The notes beneath the pieces are model-generated. The model saw only the letters and a program-made list of their open reading frames with translations. It was not told where the DNA came from and made no database searches. Positions 1-13,093 of a stretch of DNA of 64,000 nt are shown here, one piece after another. The first letter of the stretch is position 1. Every line of letters starts with the position of its first letter. A program made the position numbers and the translations under genes. Location: assembly GCA_024138015.1 (NCBI GenBank), contig JAMXBB010000003.1, positions 8,916,329 through 8,980,328 of the forward strand, in the 5' to 3' direction. The DNA is from Lumnitzera littorea. Its lineage: Eukaryota > Streptophyta > Magnoliopsida > Myrtales > Combretaceae.

Positions 1-2455
1 TTTATATTTCATTTTAGAAAACATTAATATGCCTTCTTAGAACGTCAATTAAGAAATCCAGTAAAATTTTTGTGTTTTTTTTTTTTTTCAAAGTGTAAAA
101 TCAATATTAAAAATTATAAAAAGTTTTCTTTTTAGAGACTTACTAGTTATGAGACTATAAGGATATATATGTATATATATATATATGCTAACCAACTTAT
201 AACATTAAAGTAATATATGTAACATACCCATTTGAAAGAAGCCATATTGCTCGCAAGAGTTAGCCATGGATTTGAGGAATTGAAGAACTCACTTTCACAT
301 GAAATCATGAAGTAGATTAAAGATCAAGCATTTTTTTTTTTTTTTGTAAATTTAAGGAAAATTAGGTTAAAGTTGACTCCTCTTGTGAAAACTACAAGTT
401 ACAATTCAAAACCCCCTTCCCTCATGCAAAAAGATTTGATAGGTATCACACACCCCATATATAATGTAAATACAAATAAAATGTTGGCATGAAAAGTAAC
501 GGTAGGAGTAGTTTCCAAATATATTATCATGCATGATTTACACATGGCATATATCAATATCTTATTAACATTTACACACCACATGTACGTAACACATTAT
601 ACGTATTACCCATTGAATCCTTTCTCCTTCCCTAATGTCATAAGTCCAACGTGGAATGTTGCATAAGACATGCCTTATATATATTATGGATTGTCACAAT
701 ACATTCAAACAAATGTTCTAGAGAGCATGATGTGATCTCTACATGGATTTATGTTGGGATTTCAATTATTAGCTTGTACAAATAAACTAATATTTTTCCA
801 AACAAACATACGCTACATGTTAAGGTTGTCATGTGTCTATTCATGACACGTTAGTAAATGGATACTAATAGAGTTAGGTTAGACAGTATAAACGACCATG
901 AAAACTTTGATTAGATAATAAATTGACTTTTTTTAAGTATAGGTAGTAAATTGCAAATTTTGATAAAGTTTGGGTACCAAATGCAACATTAGCACTTTTT
1001 TTTTTTAAGCAACAAAAATTGAATAGACAAATGATAAACTTCAACTATTATTTAATAAAAGTTCGAGGAATATGAATACATATCCCCTTACCAAAATAAG
1101 AAGAGAACGATTCCTCTTCCATCATCTAAGGGAAATTGACCTCTACAACTAATGTTATCCTTAGCTACCATCACTTTCATGAATAATAATCTACCTATCT
1201 TGATTACAACCTCAATGAAGGGTATTACCTACTTGTTTGTCCACATTCACAATCTCCATAAAGTTAAAAGCTTCTTTTTCATTAAATCAAATAAAACCAG
1301 TTTTCTTAAGCGCTTAAAGTATCACATATGCATCCTAAGCAATTTTACTTTTTTAAGTAACTTTTTACTTTATCATGTTACTTCACTATAGTTACCTAGT
1401 GATTTTAAATTTTTTATGGGTCATATTTTCATTATTTTTCAAATAATATATAAAATATTTTTTGAAATAGCACCAGTGTTTGTTTCGATACCTTAATGGA
1501 GTTAAGCACCTTATAGTTCATATACCTTATTAATAAAAATGGGGTATTTAACACAAGAATATCTAGTAAGCACCTTCGATAAACATGACCTTCGGTTACC
1601 TTTTATCAAGTATCTTGGGACAATTCCCTATACTAAGGAAATTTAGGAACCTACTTACATTGAAAAAGTTTAAAACTAGAGTTCATGCCCCTACCCTTGA
1701 GAAACGCTTCAATGATATGTACATACTACTGGATGGACTAGTAACATGAAAGTACCAAAAGTTTCTCTTCTAAGCTCCACTTCTAGTCTCTATTTTTTTT
1801 TTTCTCTCTCCAAATTGTAAAGTTTAACATATGCCAAGGCATGTTGCCACTTTTTTTTTTAACATGGGAGCTACAAAAGTTTTAAAAAGTTAATAAAAGA
1901 TAATTTTAAAGGAACTCGTTGATAAAGTGGAAAGTTCCATAATAAGAAGAGTTTTTTAAAATGTTGATATGATACCTAATTAACTTTTTAAGGAACTTAT
2001 TGCTAAATATGCCTTTATATATAACATCCAAGCACGCTTATAATAATAAAAAAGTTCAACATACAAAAATTGAAGGAAATTATCAAATGACATGATGGAA
2101 ATAATTTTTCCTACTTAAAAAGAGTGAAATGATTCGAATAGAAAAACTAAATATTGATAGATTGAAATAGAAAAACGATAAATTTAGAGTATTAGAATAA
2201 TGTAAAAGACACAAATTATAAACATATCAAAATATGGATACCTTTTCATACTACTTCCTAGAAATTTATCAAGCTACACAAAATTGCAAAAGAAAAATTT
2301 CGCTTTATCATATGTTAACCTTCAAGTATAATATAGTTGGGAAACAAAATCATGAAATAATAATGAGCTAACGACAAAAGCATGTTTTGGTAAGGAAGAA
2401 AAGAATGAGACACAAATGCTAGTCACTGATGGTCTCCAAAGGTTCTAATGTCATG
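1..2455. other. AT-rich intergenic sequence, nothing coding recognised
   Basis: This stretch is very AT-rich with several poly-T runs (near 70-90, 330-345, 998-1010, 1793-1802 and 1850-1860) and a short (TA)n tract near 165-186. The longest open frames are short, low in complexity and unlike any family I know. I see no domain, splice pattern or RNA gene. Confidence 0.6.
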
Positions 2456-2800
2456 TCTAGCATGAAAGAATACTTCTAAAAGAAATGGAATGGAATGAGA
2501 ACCGAAATGAAAAATTCTTTTCTATATTTGCATATGACCAGAAAATGAAATGGAATGATATAACATTAATTGCTTGAATAGAATTGTTTATCGAAAATAC
2601 CTTGAATTATTGAATATTATAATTTCTTTGAAGATTAGAAAAGTAATTTTAATTAATCATATTTAATGAATCGATAAGGGAATTGCAATTCTGCCTTCTT
2701 AAGGTGGAATAGAATTCCTTCTTGAAGCTAGAATTGTCGATTTTATGGAATTATAATTCTAGCTTTTAAATATACTTCTAAACATGGGAATGTGAATGAA
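2456..2800 (-). repeat. MITE-like dispersed repeat, copy 1
   Basis: Read on the minus strand, this stretch matches the stretch near 60690-61065 read on the plus strand. Shared words include a GTTTAGAAG-type start, then TATAATTCCAT, then a GATTCCACCTTA/CTATTCCACCTTA segment and a terminal run rich in GGAAT/ATTCC. Both copies are a few hundred bases long, non-coding and rich in inverted GGAAT/ATTCC words, as expected for a small non-autonomous DNA transposon. The family is not identified and the ends are approximate. Confidence 0.45.
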
Positions 2801-5800
2801 ATTTGAAATTGCAGTTATATTTTGGCTTAATCACATGTATCAAAAGTGACATAAATGCTTCATCATTTCAATGACATGGTGATCTCACACTGGTTTTGAT
2901 ATCCATAAGATATATTTCGTATGGGAGAATCTGATAGGGATAAGCATTAGGTTTACTTATTAATAAATTTTTCCTTGAAAACAAATGAGAAATTCATACA
3001 TATACTGTTATATAAAAGATTATCTTGGTTTTATTGCACCCACTGTCTATCCTTTATCAATTTTTATAATTTTTCTATATGAACTTTCAACTTATTAAAT
3101 TATACATTTAAATCAAAACATTTAGGTCTCCATCTATTATCTCTATCATTAATATCTATTAACAAATTGACATCTATATTCTCCATTTTCCATATGCTTG
3201 TCATCAAACCTTTGAATTTTCTTATCGTTACATACTATAGCCTAAATTTCTAATGTCACATTTTGCATTTTTGTCACCATTATCATCCTTTTTCTTTTTA
3301 TTTCTTCTTTTCTACTAACAAAATTTTCAACCTAAAATATCATCAACCCAAACAAGGGTTGTTCTTTCTGTGCTAAAAGAAAGGAAAAAGAAAAGAGGTT
3401 TTTTTTTTTTTTTTTTTTTAATACACATAAGAAGTTCATATCTTGATGAAGAGCTTGCACCACTATTAGGTTTCATTACTTCACTAGGAATGGATTTCAA
3501 ACTAAAATTATTCCCTAATTCATTTCTAGTACTACGACAAAAAACATCGCGAAAATTTCTCAACGAAACATCACAGTTATTACTCTTGAAACTATAAAGC
3601 CCAATATCTTTGACACTAAATTTGTCTTGAAGATCCTTACTTTAGAATTATTTTCAAATGATACTGAGCAACAGGTGTTTTGAGTATGCCCATAAAAATT
3701 TATAATGTGATGTCGAATTTAGTGTCTTATCTTACTTACTTTAATAGATGGATAATGTTTTGTTTGTTCTTTTTTATAATATAATAAATAAATCTAAAAT
3801 AGATAACAAAATCAACAAACAATAATTGTAAACTGAATTACTTTCTCAATACAACTAGCAAGCACCCAATATAAAGATTACAATTATTATATACTTTAAA
3901 AAAATGCATCATTTCACTAGACACGGAATGAAAACACCCCATTTCACATTTCTAATTCTATATCTAACAACAAAGGTAGCAAACTCCATAAGAACTAAAT
4001 AGGAAGATGAAACATTTTGGAGTGTTAATCATTAGTGGAGTCAAAGGCACTAAGCATAGAGTCTAAGAAAACAATGAAACTTAAGCATAGATGGATACAT
4101 TATCAAATACAAATAGTCATTTAATAGCAATTTACTTAGGTATTTATAAGCTGTAATGTTAAGTTAGATTGTTTTAAGGTAGGTGGTCAAAGAGAAGGAG
4201 GAACTTATGACGTATATGCATAATGTGGCACTTAAATGGTTGGACCTACATTATTGATTCAAAAACTACACATCATCTTATTATTGGCCACTAATAATGA
4301 CAAGGATAATAAATGGACATAAATAAACAATAGGCAGTTGGTAAGACACATAAGGGTATTAGATACAAACACTTAAATAATAGCTAGAATAGGGTTTAAG
4401 CAAAATTAGCTAGCTACCTGAATGGATATGACGCACCACGAAATCCTAGATGGTCTATCACTTACATAATATAACACGTAAGTGAATCAAAGGGTCATTT
4501 ACCTCTAACTCTTACTAAAGGAACTAGATAAGAAGTAAGAGTGTTCAAGAGAATTGCTCTTAAGAAGGATGAATTTGTATTTGATAATGGAGGATTATGA
4601 TATGGCTATTACAAAAAATGAAGACTTTTATACCTAGCCTTGAAGAGTTTATATACAAAAGGGAAATTACAAAAGGAATAAATTCTAATGCAAGATGAAA
4701 AAGCACATCCTAATATATACTAAAAGGGGTGAAATGGATAAAAGACAAAAAGAAGGAATGCCCAAGAATCATCCTTGCATTATGTACACTAGGATAAGTT
4801 TAGGCTACTCATTAGACAATCTAACAAAATGTATAAACAAGAATATTCAACCTGTATTTAGGCAGAAATAATGTTTTGGTCATCCAATAGCTAAGTAATC
4901 AATGAAGACTACAAGACCAAGGTAAGAATATTAAGAGAGTCTTTCTTCCCAACTTAAATCAAGTCAATATGGAGGTAGGGCTTAAGAGGTCAGGCCTTGT
5001 CTTGCTTATATGTTAACTGGAGAAAGTTTCAAAAAGATGGAACCAAGTTGGAATGGTTAGGCTTAGGCTTCAAATAACTTGTACTTTATGTAAAGGCATT
5101 AGGGATTTTCCTTTCTTAGGTAGATATTTGGTACTTGGCATAGAGGAAATGACTAAGGCCTCAAACATGGTAGGAGTCTTCATCCTGTACTGGTTCTTGA
5201 GCTAAAACACATTGGGTCTGGCTCTATAACCCTTTAGTTCAGCTTCTAGTTCAAGGACAAGATTCCTATTATTCTCAATCTAATCTTCACAATCATAATA
5301 TTGTCAACATTTCCCCTATAATCAAACTAACACACAGTTAGCTTTATGGATTCAATTGCCCTTACCTACTAAGGTCTCCTCATAGTCTTATAAGCTTCAC
5401 CACTATCATGATCATATATCAATTTACCCTTAACTCAATGTCCTCCCTCATCACCTATACCACCAAGCCCATCCCCTACAACATTTTAGGCATTAACTTG
5501 TTCATTACCTCTTGCTATTGCATCCCATACAATCTCCTGATACCCTAAAATTTGCATTATAGTGCCCTATGAATGTTTGCATTAGTGTAATTAAATCCCT
5601 CATGGAAGACTCACCAATCTTTCTTCATTATTACCAATCCTCCTCCTAAGATCATTTTCAGAATCCACGACATTACTAAAATCCCTAAGTTCCATATCTA
5701 AACATTGTAGTTAAAGAAACCACCAATAACACAATAGCTATAAGGTTTCAAACCTATCACAATCACCTCTTTACACATTCCTACAATTCATGCCACTACA

Positions 5801-7085
5801 TATAACTTATGACTTAAGTAAACACTACCATTAACTATATGCATGCCTTACAGTAAACTCAAGGTCTGATATTAGATGGTATAGGGCAACTCATATGTAA
5901 ATTACACAATAGTAATCAAATTATCATTTCTCTCTCTCTCTCTCCCTCTCTCTATATATATTTATATATATGTTTGTATATATATATATGAGAAAGTTTA
6001 TAATTTTTAGTAGCTTTTGAAATAATAAAGGGATATGAACAATTTCTTTAGGATATGATAAACCTAGAGAAATTGAACTAATGTCTATCCTGCATGATAT
6101 TATGAACGAATAGATAAATAAAGGTTCACCACAACCATAAGAAGGTTGGTAAAAATGATATTGTGAGAAAACTCTCAAGAATATTATAACTTCATTAACT
6201 ATAGAATTATGGTTCAATATGGAGTAATATAACTCAAACAGAACATAATAAGGGTAATTAAGTCACAAAATATAAGTTTACTACTAACTAAGAAGTACTA
6301 GAATGGAATTTGTCTATTTACAACTAATCATCAATATTTCAAACTCCTTCAAATAGTCATCAATACTCATGCCTCCCTATCTTAGTAACTATAAATTCCT
6401 ATATGTTTCATGGATAATCATACTTTGATGCATTGTCTCCTTAACAAGTGCTTTTGAGTTAGCATGCTTGCCTACTCTTCACACTTCTCGAGTTGAAACT
6501 TTACTTTGATACAAAAAAAAAAAAAAAATGATGTACCTAGATCCAAAGACAAGATCAAAACACAACTTAACCTATTCACAAGGATAAGCTTAGGATAGAG
6601 AAATCACTAAGCAATGAAGAGTAAGAGATGTAACAATATGTCTATGGAGGGTAGAATTAGTAGACCTCACAATACTAAGTATTTTTGAATAAGACAAATG
6701 AAAGAAATAAAGGATATAGATGACACTTTCTTTTAGGGAAATAGATAATCTAAAGTACTATATCTAAAGTTACAAATTCAATGGTTAAAATCGTTACGAT
6801 TTTTGTAATATCATGTAATGTTATTATAATGTCATCTTTTTTCTTCTAATTTGTACCACTGATTACATGTAGTTGCATCATAAGAGTATAACTTTAGGAA
6901 ACTAACTTTAGAGGATCCAAATCTTTCTTTTAGATATGACTTACCAAAGAAAAAAAAAAAAGCTCGAAGTAGGCTCAACTATTTGATGTGACTTGCGAAT
7001 ACACTAAACAGTTTTGCTCACTATTGTTAAAAAAGACTGATAAGAACAATGTTTTGAAAGAAATAAACTCAATAAAAAGAAAATT
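2801..7085. other. Intergenic sequence, no gene recognised
   Basis: This is AT-rich sequence with no open frame showing a known domain. It has a long poly-T near 3399-3420, a CT-rich then TA-rich microsatellite near 5930-5990 and a poly-A near 6513-6527. Parts of 4900-5560 are less AT-rich and may be old retroelement sequence, but I could not match them to any protein family. Confidence 0.5.
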
Positions 7086-7089
7086 GTAT

Positions 7090-7990
7090 TAGTGACTACC
7101 TTCTTTTCTATTTTAGTCCTTATCTTTTTATTTATTTATTTATTTTTAGTCTTCCACATTTTTAATTCTTGTTAGACAAGTCCTTTTGTTACTTTTGTTA
7201 GTTTTTCCATTAGTAGAGGAAATGTGACAACATGTGATTGGTTCAAGTGTAAATATTAAATAAACAAAATATTTAAATATTTAAAAAATAAATAAAATAA
7301 ATATATAAGTACGAAAAAAAAAAACTCAATACAACCACTAAGGTACAACTTACTAACATTCGTAGGTGATTACCTAAAGCAAAAAAAAAAAAAAAAAAAG
7401 ATATGCTTTTATTTTTTTTTTTTTAATTTTATGTAGCTATGATGCCTACCCACCATAAGAGGTTATTGCACAATCCTTCCTAGTGGTAGGCAACTACCTC
7501 CGACTACTAATAGATTACATAACCCACTTTTTGAAGTAAATCCATACTTAGCCAAAATACTGTCACCTCAAGGCTTACAATGTCTTTTTAATTTTTTTTT
7601 CTAATATATTTCCAAATTTATATTTTTTTATTTATTATATACATATTGCTATATATACTAACTTAGTATTTTGTAGATTTTTTTGCATTGTTTTTTCATT
7701 TTCCCTATCTTTTTATAAATTTTCATTATTTTTAATATTTTTCTATATTTTTTATTACTGCAAGAAATTTTTAAATATTTTATTATATTATTCACTTAAT
7801 TAAAATGCATAAACAAATAAAATGTTGACAAGTCTCAGTGTGTAATTTAAAATCTAACATTATTAGCTAAGAAGAATTGTTTGCAAATTTTGTAAACATT
7901 GAGGACTTAAAATTTTTTTTTTTTTGAAATATTGAGGACTAAAATAGAGAAAGAGCAAATGTTGTGGACTTTTTGTACTTTTCCCATTAT
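7090..7990. mobile_element. Candidate non-autonomous DNA transposon with long degenerate terminal inverted repeats
   Basis: The left end (about 7100-7250) carries CTATTTTAGTCC, TAGTC and TGTGACAACATGTG words. The complement of the right end (about 7985-7800) carries CTATTTTAGTCCTCA, AAGTCCTCA and TTGTCAACAT in the same order. This suggests long degenerate inverted termini, as in Mutator-like or other non-autonomous plant elements. No transposase is visible. Segment B begins inside this element, so its copy (19343 to about 19870) keeps only the right part. Sequence of similar style occurs near 44560-45050. The family assignment is inference. Confidence 0.4.
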
Positions 7991-8799
7991 TTATAAGATA
8001 AACCTAATGCTAATGTTGGAAAGCTTAAATACAAAAAAATAAAATAAAAATAAAAAGGAAATAAACAAAGAAGTGAGATAAACAAAATAATTAAAAGAAA
8101 ATAGATTGTTTCCTAAAATATTGACATATGTATCTTCATGCAATATGTAATCTTCTTATGACCTACTTCTGAAATGGGGCTTCGAATGGATTTTGACTTA
8201 AAAACCATCTTATTGTCAATAACTAATAACTAATAACTAAGAAAGAACTTCATCAAAACTTGATATAACTAACTTCATCCACAATTCATATAATAGATTT
8301 TGAAAGAATTCTCAAGCTCAACCTCTTCTAATGTCAAAGAATCTCCTAGCATCCTTCGAATCAAGTTATTAATCTTTTTGTTCTCGACCTAGTCGTAGAA
8401 CTAGTATAATCATCATTATGATTCTGCTTCTAATCTTCAACTTGCTTGCTTTCCATCCTCTAATTTTGATTCTTATCATCTTATAGCATAAACTTCACTA
8501 CTCTTCGAGAAGAGCTTGGTGTTCTTCGTTTGATAAGTTCCTTAATCCTTAAGAATCCAATTGCATAATACACTTATGGTTTATATATATATATATATAT
8601 ATTCTAACTTGCGTCAAGCGATGTTAAGGATGTGTTTCTTAATAGATATCAAAGCTTACTCTCATTCATCAAATGATTCCAATGATCATTAGATAAGATT
8701 AGTTTCCACTACACTTTTCTAATGGCTCTTTAGGTAATGGACAAGATGCATCATCCATTAATATAGATTAACCCTCTTAGGATTCTTATACTCTAAGTC

Positions 8800-9955
8800 T
8801 ATGCATAGATAAGTCTGTTAAACACATAAGGTTACTAAAAATGCCTAAAATAAATAGGTTAGTTCATTAATTCTTGTTATAATTGCTCAAAGCCAAATCT
8901 CCTTAAGACATTTTTTAAATAAATGACTCAATTTCCTAATCCTTGCTACAAGTCCAAAGAATGAATCTAAGAAATACATTTAGGCCAAACCTATACCAAA
9001 TTAACCCCTTAACCTAATTACTTGGCTTAAGACACGTACTTGAAAAATCAGTTCAAACATGATAAATGTTTGAAAAAGTGACAATGTCTCTTAAATTATT
9101 GATTCTTTGCTTCTCTCACTTAAAACATTGAAACCTATTTTGAGCATGGGATGGTCATTTATTTAACTCATATAAAATGTTAATACCTATGTTTAAATAA
9201 AACTTATAACCTCCAGTGGGTTTATCTTAATAATATCTAATAATGGGAAATTTTAAAATTAACTATCGAAAATGGCCAAAACAAAACAAAAATATTTGGC
9301 AATGGAAGTGGATGAATGACATGGCACAAAGAAAAAACAAGCTCGCTTCCCATTAATCTCTCTCATCTAAAGTGGTATCCTATCATGTTGCTCTTATGTA
9401 GCTTTGTTAATAAAAATTAAGTGCTTTATCTTTTGTCAAATCAAATATATTCACATGACTTAAAAGCTTTTGTAACAATAAAGACAGTATAATTTTCTTA
9501 AGTTGAAATCACTCTCTTATTATCTAACATATTTCCTAATAAGTTTTATTATTACACATGCATTCATTGATAAGTTTCGCAGTACATTGATATCAATTGG
9601 CAATCATAATTATATAAATTGTTCAACCTAAACTTCTTAGTTAAGAAAAGAAATTAATTCATATCATGAAGATTCATTATCATATTGGTACTGGTTCAAC
9701 TAGTAGAGACATCACATAATTCTTTATTTTCATTCTAGCATTGGTGTTGTGATCTTCTTCATCCATGTATACAATATTGACAATAGATGTTAGATTGAAA
9801 ATTGGTGTAAGAAATTTCATAGGGATAGCAATTGGATGGAGACACTCTTCATTCATATCCTTTTATGCATCAACAATCTATTTCTGCAATTCTTTTTTTG
9901 CTTCTTTTTTTATCACCTTGTATTAATTCATGTAACAATCTACTACTATTGCTGG
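8800..9955. other. About 1.15 kb present in copy A but absent from copy B
   Basis: Copy A and copy B align up to about 8780/20650 (ending near TTAACCCTCTTA) and resume at about 9955/20715 (CTACTATGAAAGATGATAAT). Copy B has only about 60 unrelated bases in between. The stretch is non-coding and AT-rich and no transposon ends are visible, so a deletion in copy B is the simpler reading. Confidence 0.6.
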
Positions 9956-10169
9956 ATGCCCTTTTTCATTCTCCTACTATGAAAGATGATAATGGGGCTT
10001 ATCAGTAAAAGAATTATGGTGTTCATCAAATACTTATTTTATATTTTCTTGCATATTTAAAATGATTAGGTGATTATGTTGACTTATAAAAAATATATGT
10101 GTTGAAGAATTAAATAATAAATTATTCCTATTATGGTTTTCCATCTTTTTAGATAGAAATGTTTCGTTG

Positions 10170-10198
10170 ATATATATATATATATATATATATATATC
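10170..10198. repeat. (TA)n microsatellite
   Basis: This is a pure TA run in copy A. The equivalent place in copy B (near 20928-20938) is much shorter, so the run expanded or contracted after duplication. Confidence 0.9.
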
Positions 10199-10607
10199 TA
10201 TAAAATGATGATGATGAACAAAAAGTTCATTTTCTCTAGTAAAGTTATTCCTAAGTATAATATACAAGTAAATCATAATATAGTTTCAATTATATATATT
10301 TTTTTTCGAGTAATGAAACATACATTAGGAAACAACACCAACATCAACAGTCTAGCTATTCAATAACAAGGCCCTACTAATGCTAACATTTTCAATTATA
10401 TATTTATCAATATGAATCTATTTAAAATAATATACAAAGAAAGTATAACTCTACATTTGACCATAATCATTAACTATAAATGTACTAGGGTAGTCTATGG
10501 AGCTAACCTCGTTTTTTATGCTAGCTTCTATTGTTGTGACAGATAAAGTTAAAGAATATTGATTATGAAAAAGGTGCAAGAAATCGAATATAAGTACGTA
10601 TATGTAC

Positions 10608-10850
10608 CTTGCGAGTATTTAAGTCATCCATAAGCCTAAAAATAGTTTTTGAGACTTTCATCATCTTAGGGTCACCAAAGAGCCAGTCAAATATATCTTT
10701 GGTTGCAATATCTACTATTCTGGCTAAAGATGCAGTGCCTAACAATTCTCGTATAGATGACCCTAATCCAACTGACATATAATCCTCCATAATAGGTATT
10801 TGATGTAACATTCTTACTTCACTCATGTAACTTCTTATTAGATGCTTTAT
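10608..10850 (-). pseudogene. TPS copy A, exon 6
   Basis: The frame reads KHLIRSYMSEVRM, MEDYM, VDIATKDIFDWLFGDPK and FRLMDDLNTRK, then a good donor AAG/GTACAT at 10607. It is about two codons shorter than the usual 249 nt because the WFHEEY region is reduced to MLHQ. The expected acceptor AG directly before the first codon is not present (TTCTAAATAAAG). The residues after MDD that complete the NSE/DTE metal site would have been in exon 7, which I cannot find downstream. Confidence 0.85.
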
Positions 10851-11659
10851 TTAGAAAGGAAAAACAAATTCTATTTCACTAATTTTTCTTCAATTTGAAT
10901 TAATAGCAAATTTCTTTAAGAAAAGCAATACTAAATTAGACAAATAGTATTTTCTTTTTTACCAAATACATAATTTGTGCTTTCCTCTTGAATGTTTAGT
11001 TTTCATTCATGTAATGTACTCTTGGGGTAGTTGAAACCTCTACAGCATACTCAATCTTTTAGGTCTATATTTAAGATATTAAACTTAGTGTATCACTAAT
11101 GTTGCCATGAAGGAGGATATAGCACTAGATTATATGAATTACTAAAGAGAAAACATTTATCACATTATATAACATGAAAAAACAATTAATTAGACTATCC
11201 TTGAATAATTTATATTATAACTTTTCTTTTTTAACATACCATAGGTAAATGTATTGAGACTATGTTCACCAACTAAGTAGTTTCCCATTAAGCAATAAAA
11301 AAAAAAACTCAAAATTGAATCGAATTATTGTGTTCTAAAATGAAATTATTTATGTTTTGAAAAATCATTAATCCAAAAACATATCACCTCCAAGGTTAAA
11401 CCAACGATCATTATTTTCCATTAGTTTAATAGTTTCACGACCAAATGCTATCATTTACATAATAATGAATTCTTATAGAAGAATAAATAAAAATAAATAT
11501 TTACTTATTAGCATAGTTCATCTTTAATTCATCTTAACCACTCTTTACACTCATTTGACATCACTAAAAAACTCAAATTATCAATACTTACTTTCAAATA
11601 CTTGCATTAAACTAACTAGAAGTCTAAGAAAATTAAAGTGATGACATATAAAGTATTAC

Positions 11660-11798
11660 GGCTTCTTTAGCATAATGAGAGCAATATGATTTTCCTTGTT
11701 GAGATAAGGCTACATCAATTTCATTGTAAACATCTAGAAATGCCTTGTAAGACACTTGCATGTATTCTACTAAGTCATCTATAGTTCTAACATCCCAC
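11660..11798 (-). pseudogene. TPS copy A, exon 5
   Basis: This is a 139-nt exon with an acceptor ending in TTTTGTAG and GT right after the GCC codon. It reads RWDVRTIDDLVEYMQ and ends in HYAKEA, matching the family's WD...DxLPEYMK ... YAKEA exon. It has no stop, in contrast to copy B, where the same Trp codon is TAG. Confidence 0.88.
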
Positions 11799-11910
11799 CT
11801 ACAAAATGGTGAAAAACCATAATCACTTGGCTACTTGACTAGTTAACATGAGCAATATTAATAGTGATGTGGAAAATATAGAAATGGAGCATATAAGAAA
11901 CTTTACTAAC

Positions 11911-12129
11911 CTTTCAATTGCATTAGTAAACACCTCTAGTTCTTTAATGGTGCCATATACATCATAAATATCATCAATAATGGAAACCACGGATATGACT
12001 TTGGTGAGAAATCTTCTCGAGAGGGCATATTCTAGCTCCAAATGTGCACTTAATGTCCAAAAGTAGCATTCTACAACTCGATCCCTTGCAAAAGGCAACT
12101 TACTTCCAACATCTAATTCTCTCCACTAT
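11911..12129 (-). pseudogene. TPS copy A, exon 4, carrying DDIYD and a premature TAG
   Basis: The exon is exactly 219 nt when the acceptor TTTAG at 12131-12130 and the donor AAAG/GTTAGT at 11910 are used. In that frame the codon after the split Arg is TAG, followed by WRELDVGSKLPFARDR. The family has Trp-Trp at this place, so TGG to TAG is the likely change. The DDIYDVYGT block is intact. An alternative acceptor (the TAG itself) would put the exon out of frame with exon 3. Confidence 0.85.
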
Positions 12130-12212
12130 CTAAACACAAGTCAATAAAGTTATAAGTGATTTATGTTTTTCGTTGCTTATTCCATTTCAATAGCTATATA
12201 ATCTCAAAATAC

Positions 12213-12584
12213 CTTGTGTTATCACAAAACTCAAACTGGTGTTGCTTTTGAAGGAGGTTGAAATCTAATTTAGCTAAGGTTATGAGAATTTCCTCATAAC
12301 AAGTGTCATTTTCATAGTTGGTCATATATTCTTTTGCTCTTAACCTTATCAATACATGTTGTAAACTTACATTTAAGGAGTGTTCCACTTGGTTTGCAAT
12401 GTAAGGACTCAGTTGCGATTTCATGGTGTTTTGATGAATAGTAGTGAAGTAAAATGCCTCTTTTAAGATATCTTCTCCATGAATTATGAAATGGCTAGTC
12501 TTATATAAGCTTAATAATCCTTGGATAGTGGTGATAAGTGACTCCTTGAAAATCCCTTTATCATCCTTGAAACTATTAAAATAT
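12213..12584 (-). pseudogene. TPS copy A, exon 3
   Basis: The frame is open throughout and includes FKDDKG, the IHGEDIL motif, the SLYK region and LAKLDFNLLQ, all typical of the alpha-helical N-terminal/C-terminal border of plant TPS. The acceptor is a pyrimidine-rich stretch ending in CATAG and the donor is AAG/GTATT. Exon phases (1 nt in, 2 nt out) fit the next exon. This is the best-preserved exon of the pair. Confidence 0.9.
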
Positions 12585-13006
12585 CTATGGAACAAACCAA
12601 AAGTACTCTTTCCAGACTATGAGGTAATTAATAGGTAACAAGTTGGTATTGATATATACATGTGGGATCTAAAAGAATCCTTTACTATTACAATCAATTC
12701 ATAATTTTTTTTTTGGTTAGAAAAATTTAATGAGCTTCATTGTCGTGCTATACACTTCAATGGTAACTTTTGTACTTATGTAGAAGAAGATATTAAATTT
12801 CATTTATTACCAAAATTTCATAATAATTATATTTTTTCCTTCATATCAGCAAATTTTTATTTATATTTTTTTACGTCCTCTTAGTTTTATTTTTAATTAG
12901 CTTCCAAATCTTTCATTTGACATCTATAGCCTAAGATGTATGGATGTAAATATGCTGTTATAATTTCAACATCTTTACATATAATATCCATGGATGTGCT
13001 TTGAAA

Positions 13007-13093
13007 TTAAGGAAAAACACAGTATAAGAAATGTTGCTTCAAGATTGTTATAACCATAGCCCTTAAGATACATGCTTTAGTATTGACAGCCAT
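13007..13093 (-). pseudogene. 28-codon stub matching the start of the 29004-28798 open frame
   Basis: On the minus strand an ATG at 13093-13091 opens a frame reading MAVNTKACILRAMVITIL, ending in TAA at 13009-13007. The start, length and hydrophobic character match the first 28 residues of the open frame at 29004-28798 in copy B. The alignment of the two segments breaks exactly where this stub ends, at the junction of the 5.2-kb stretch missing from copy A. Family unknown; most differences between the copies change the residue. Confidence 0.45.

Larger units (their letters stand above)
10608..12584 (-). pseudogene. Terpene synthase pseudogene, copy A (exons 3-6 only)
   Basis: In the family, terpene synthases ionise prenyl diphosphates with the DDxxD motif of the C-terminal alpha domain and make mono- or sesquiterpenes. 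Exons read on the minus strand are exon 3 (12584-12213), exon 4 (12129-11911), exon 5 (11798-11660) and exon 6 (about 10850-10608). Their lengths of 372, 219, 139 and about 243 nt fit the usual plant TPS exon pattern. Exon 4 keeps RDRVVECYFW and the metal-binding DDIYD; exon 6 keeps RLMDDLN, the start of the second metal site. Lesions: no exon 1 or 2, no recognisable exon 7, a TAG where the first Trp of the conserved R-W-W should be, and no AG at the expected exon 6 acceptor. The exon 2 and exon 3 style is closest to the TPS-a/TPS-b group. It cannot encode a working enzyme; the product of the ancestor is unknown. Confidence 0.92.

Noticed and set aside
3327..3597. Overlapping open frames on both strands around a poly-T run
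   Set aside because: The frames are produced by the homopolymer (poly-Lys/poly-Phe) and show no domain or splice context.
5924..6217. 97-codon minus-strand open frame
   Set aside because: Half of it is translated CT/TA microsatellite (Glu-Arg and Ile-Tyr repeats); the remainder has no recognisable motif.
10034..10276. Possible TPS exon 7 downstream of copy A exon 6
   Set aside because: The frame is His-rich and (TA)n-derived and shows none of the exon 7 motifs (RGHVASAVECYM, PMPLL, ARVIDV). It is not TPS.
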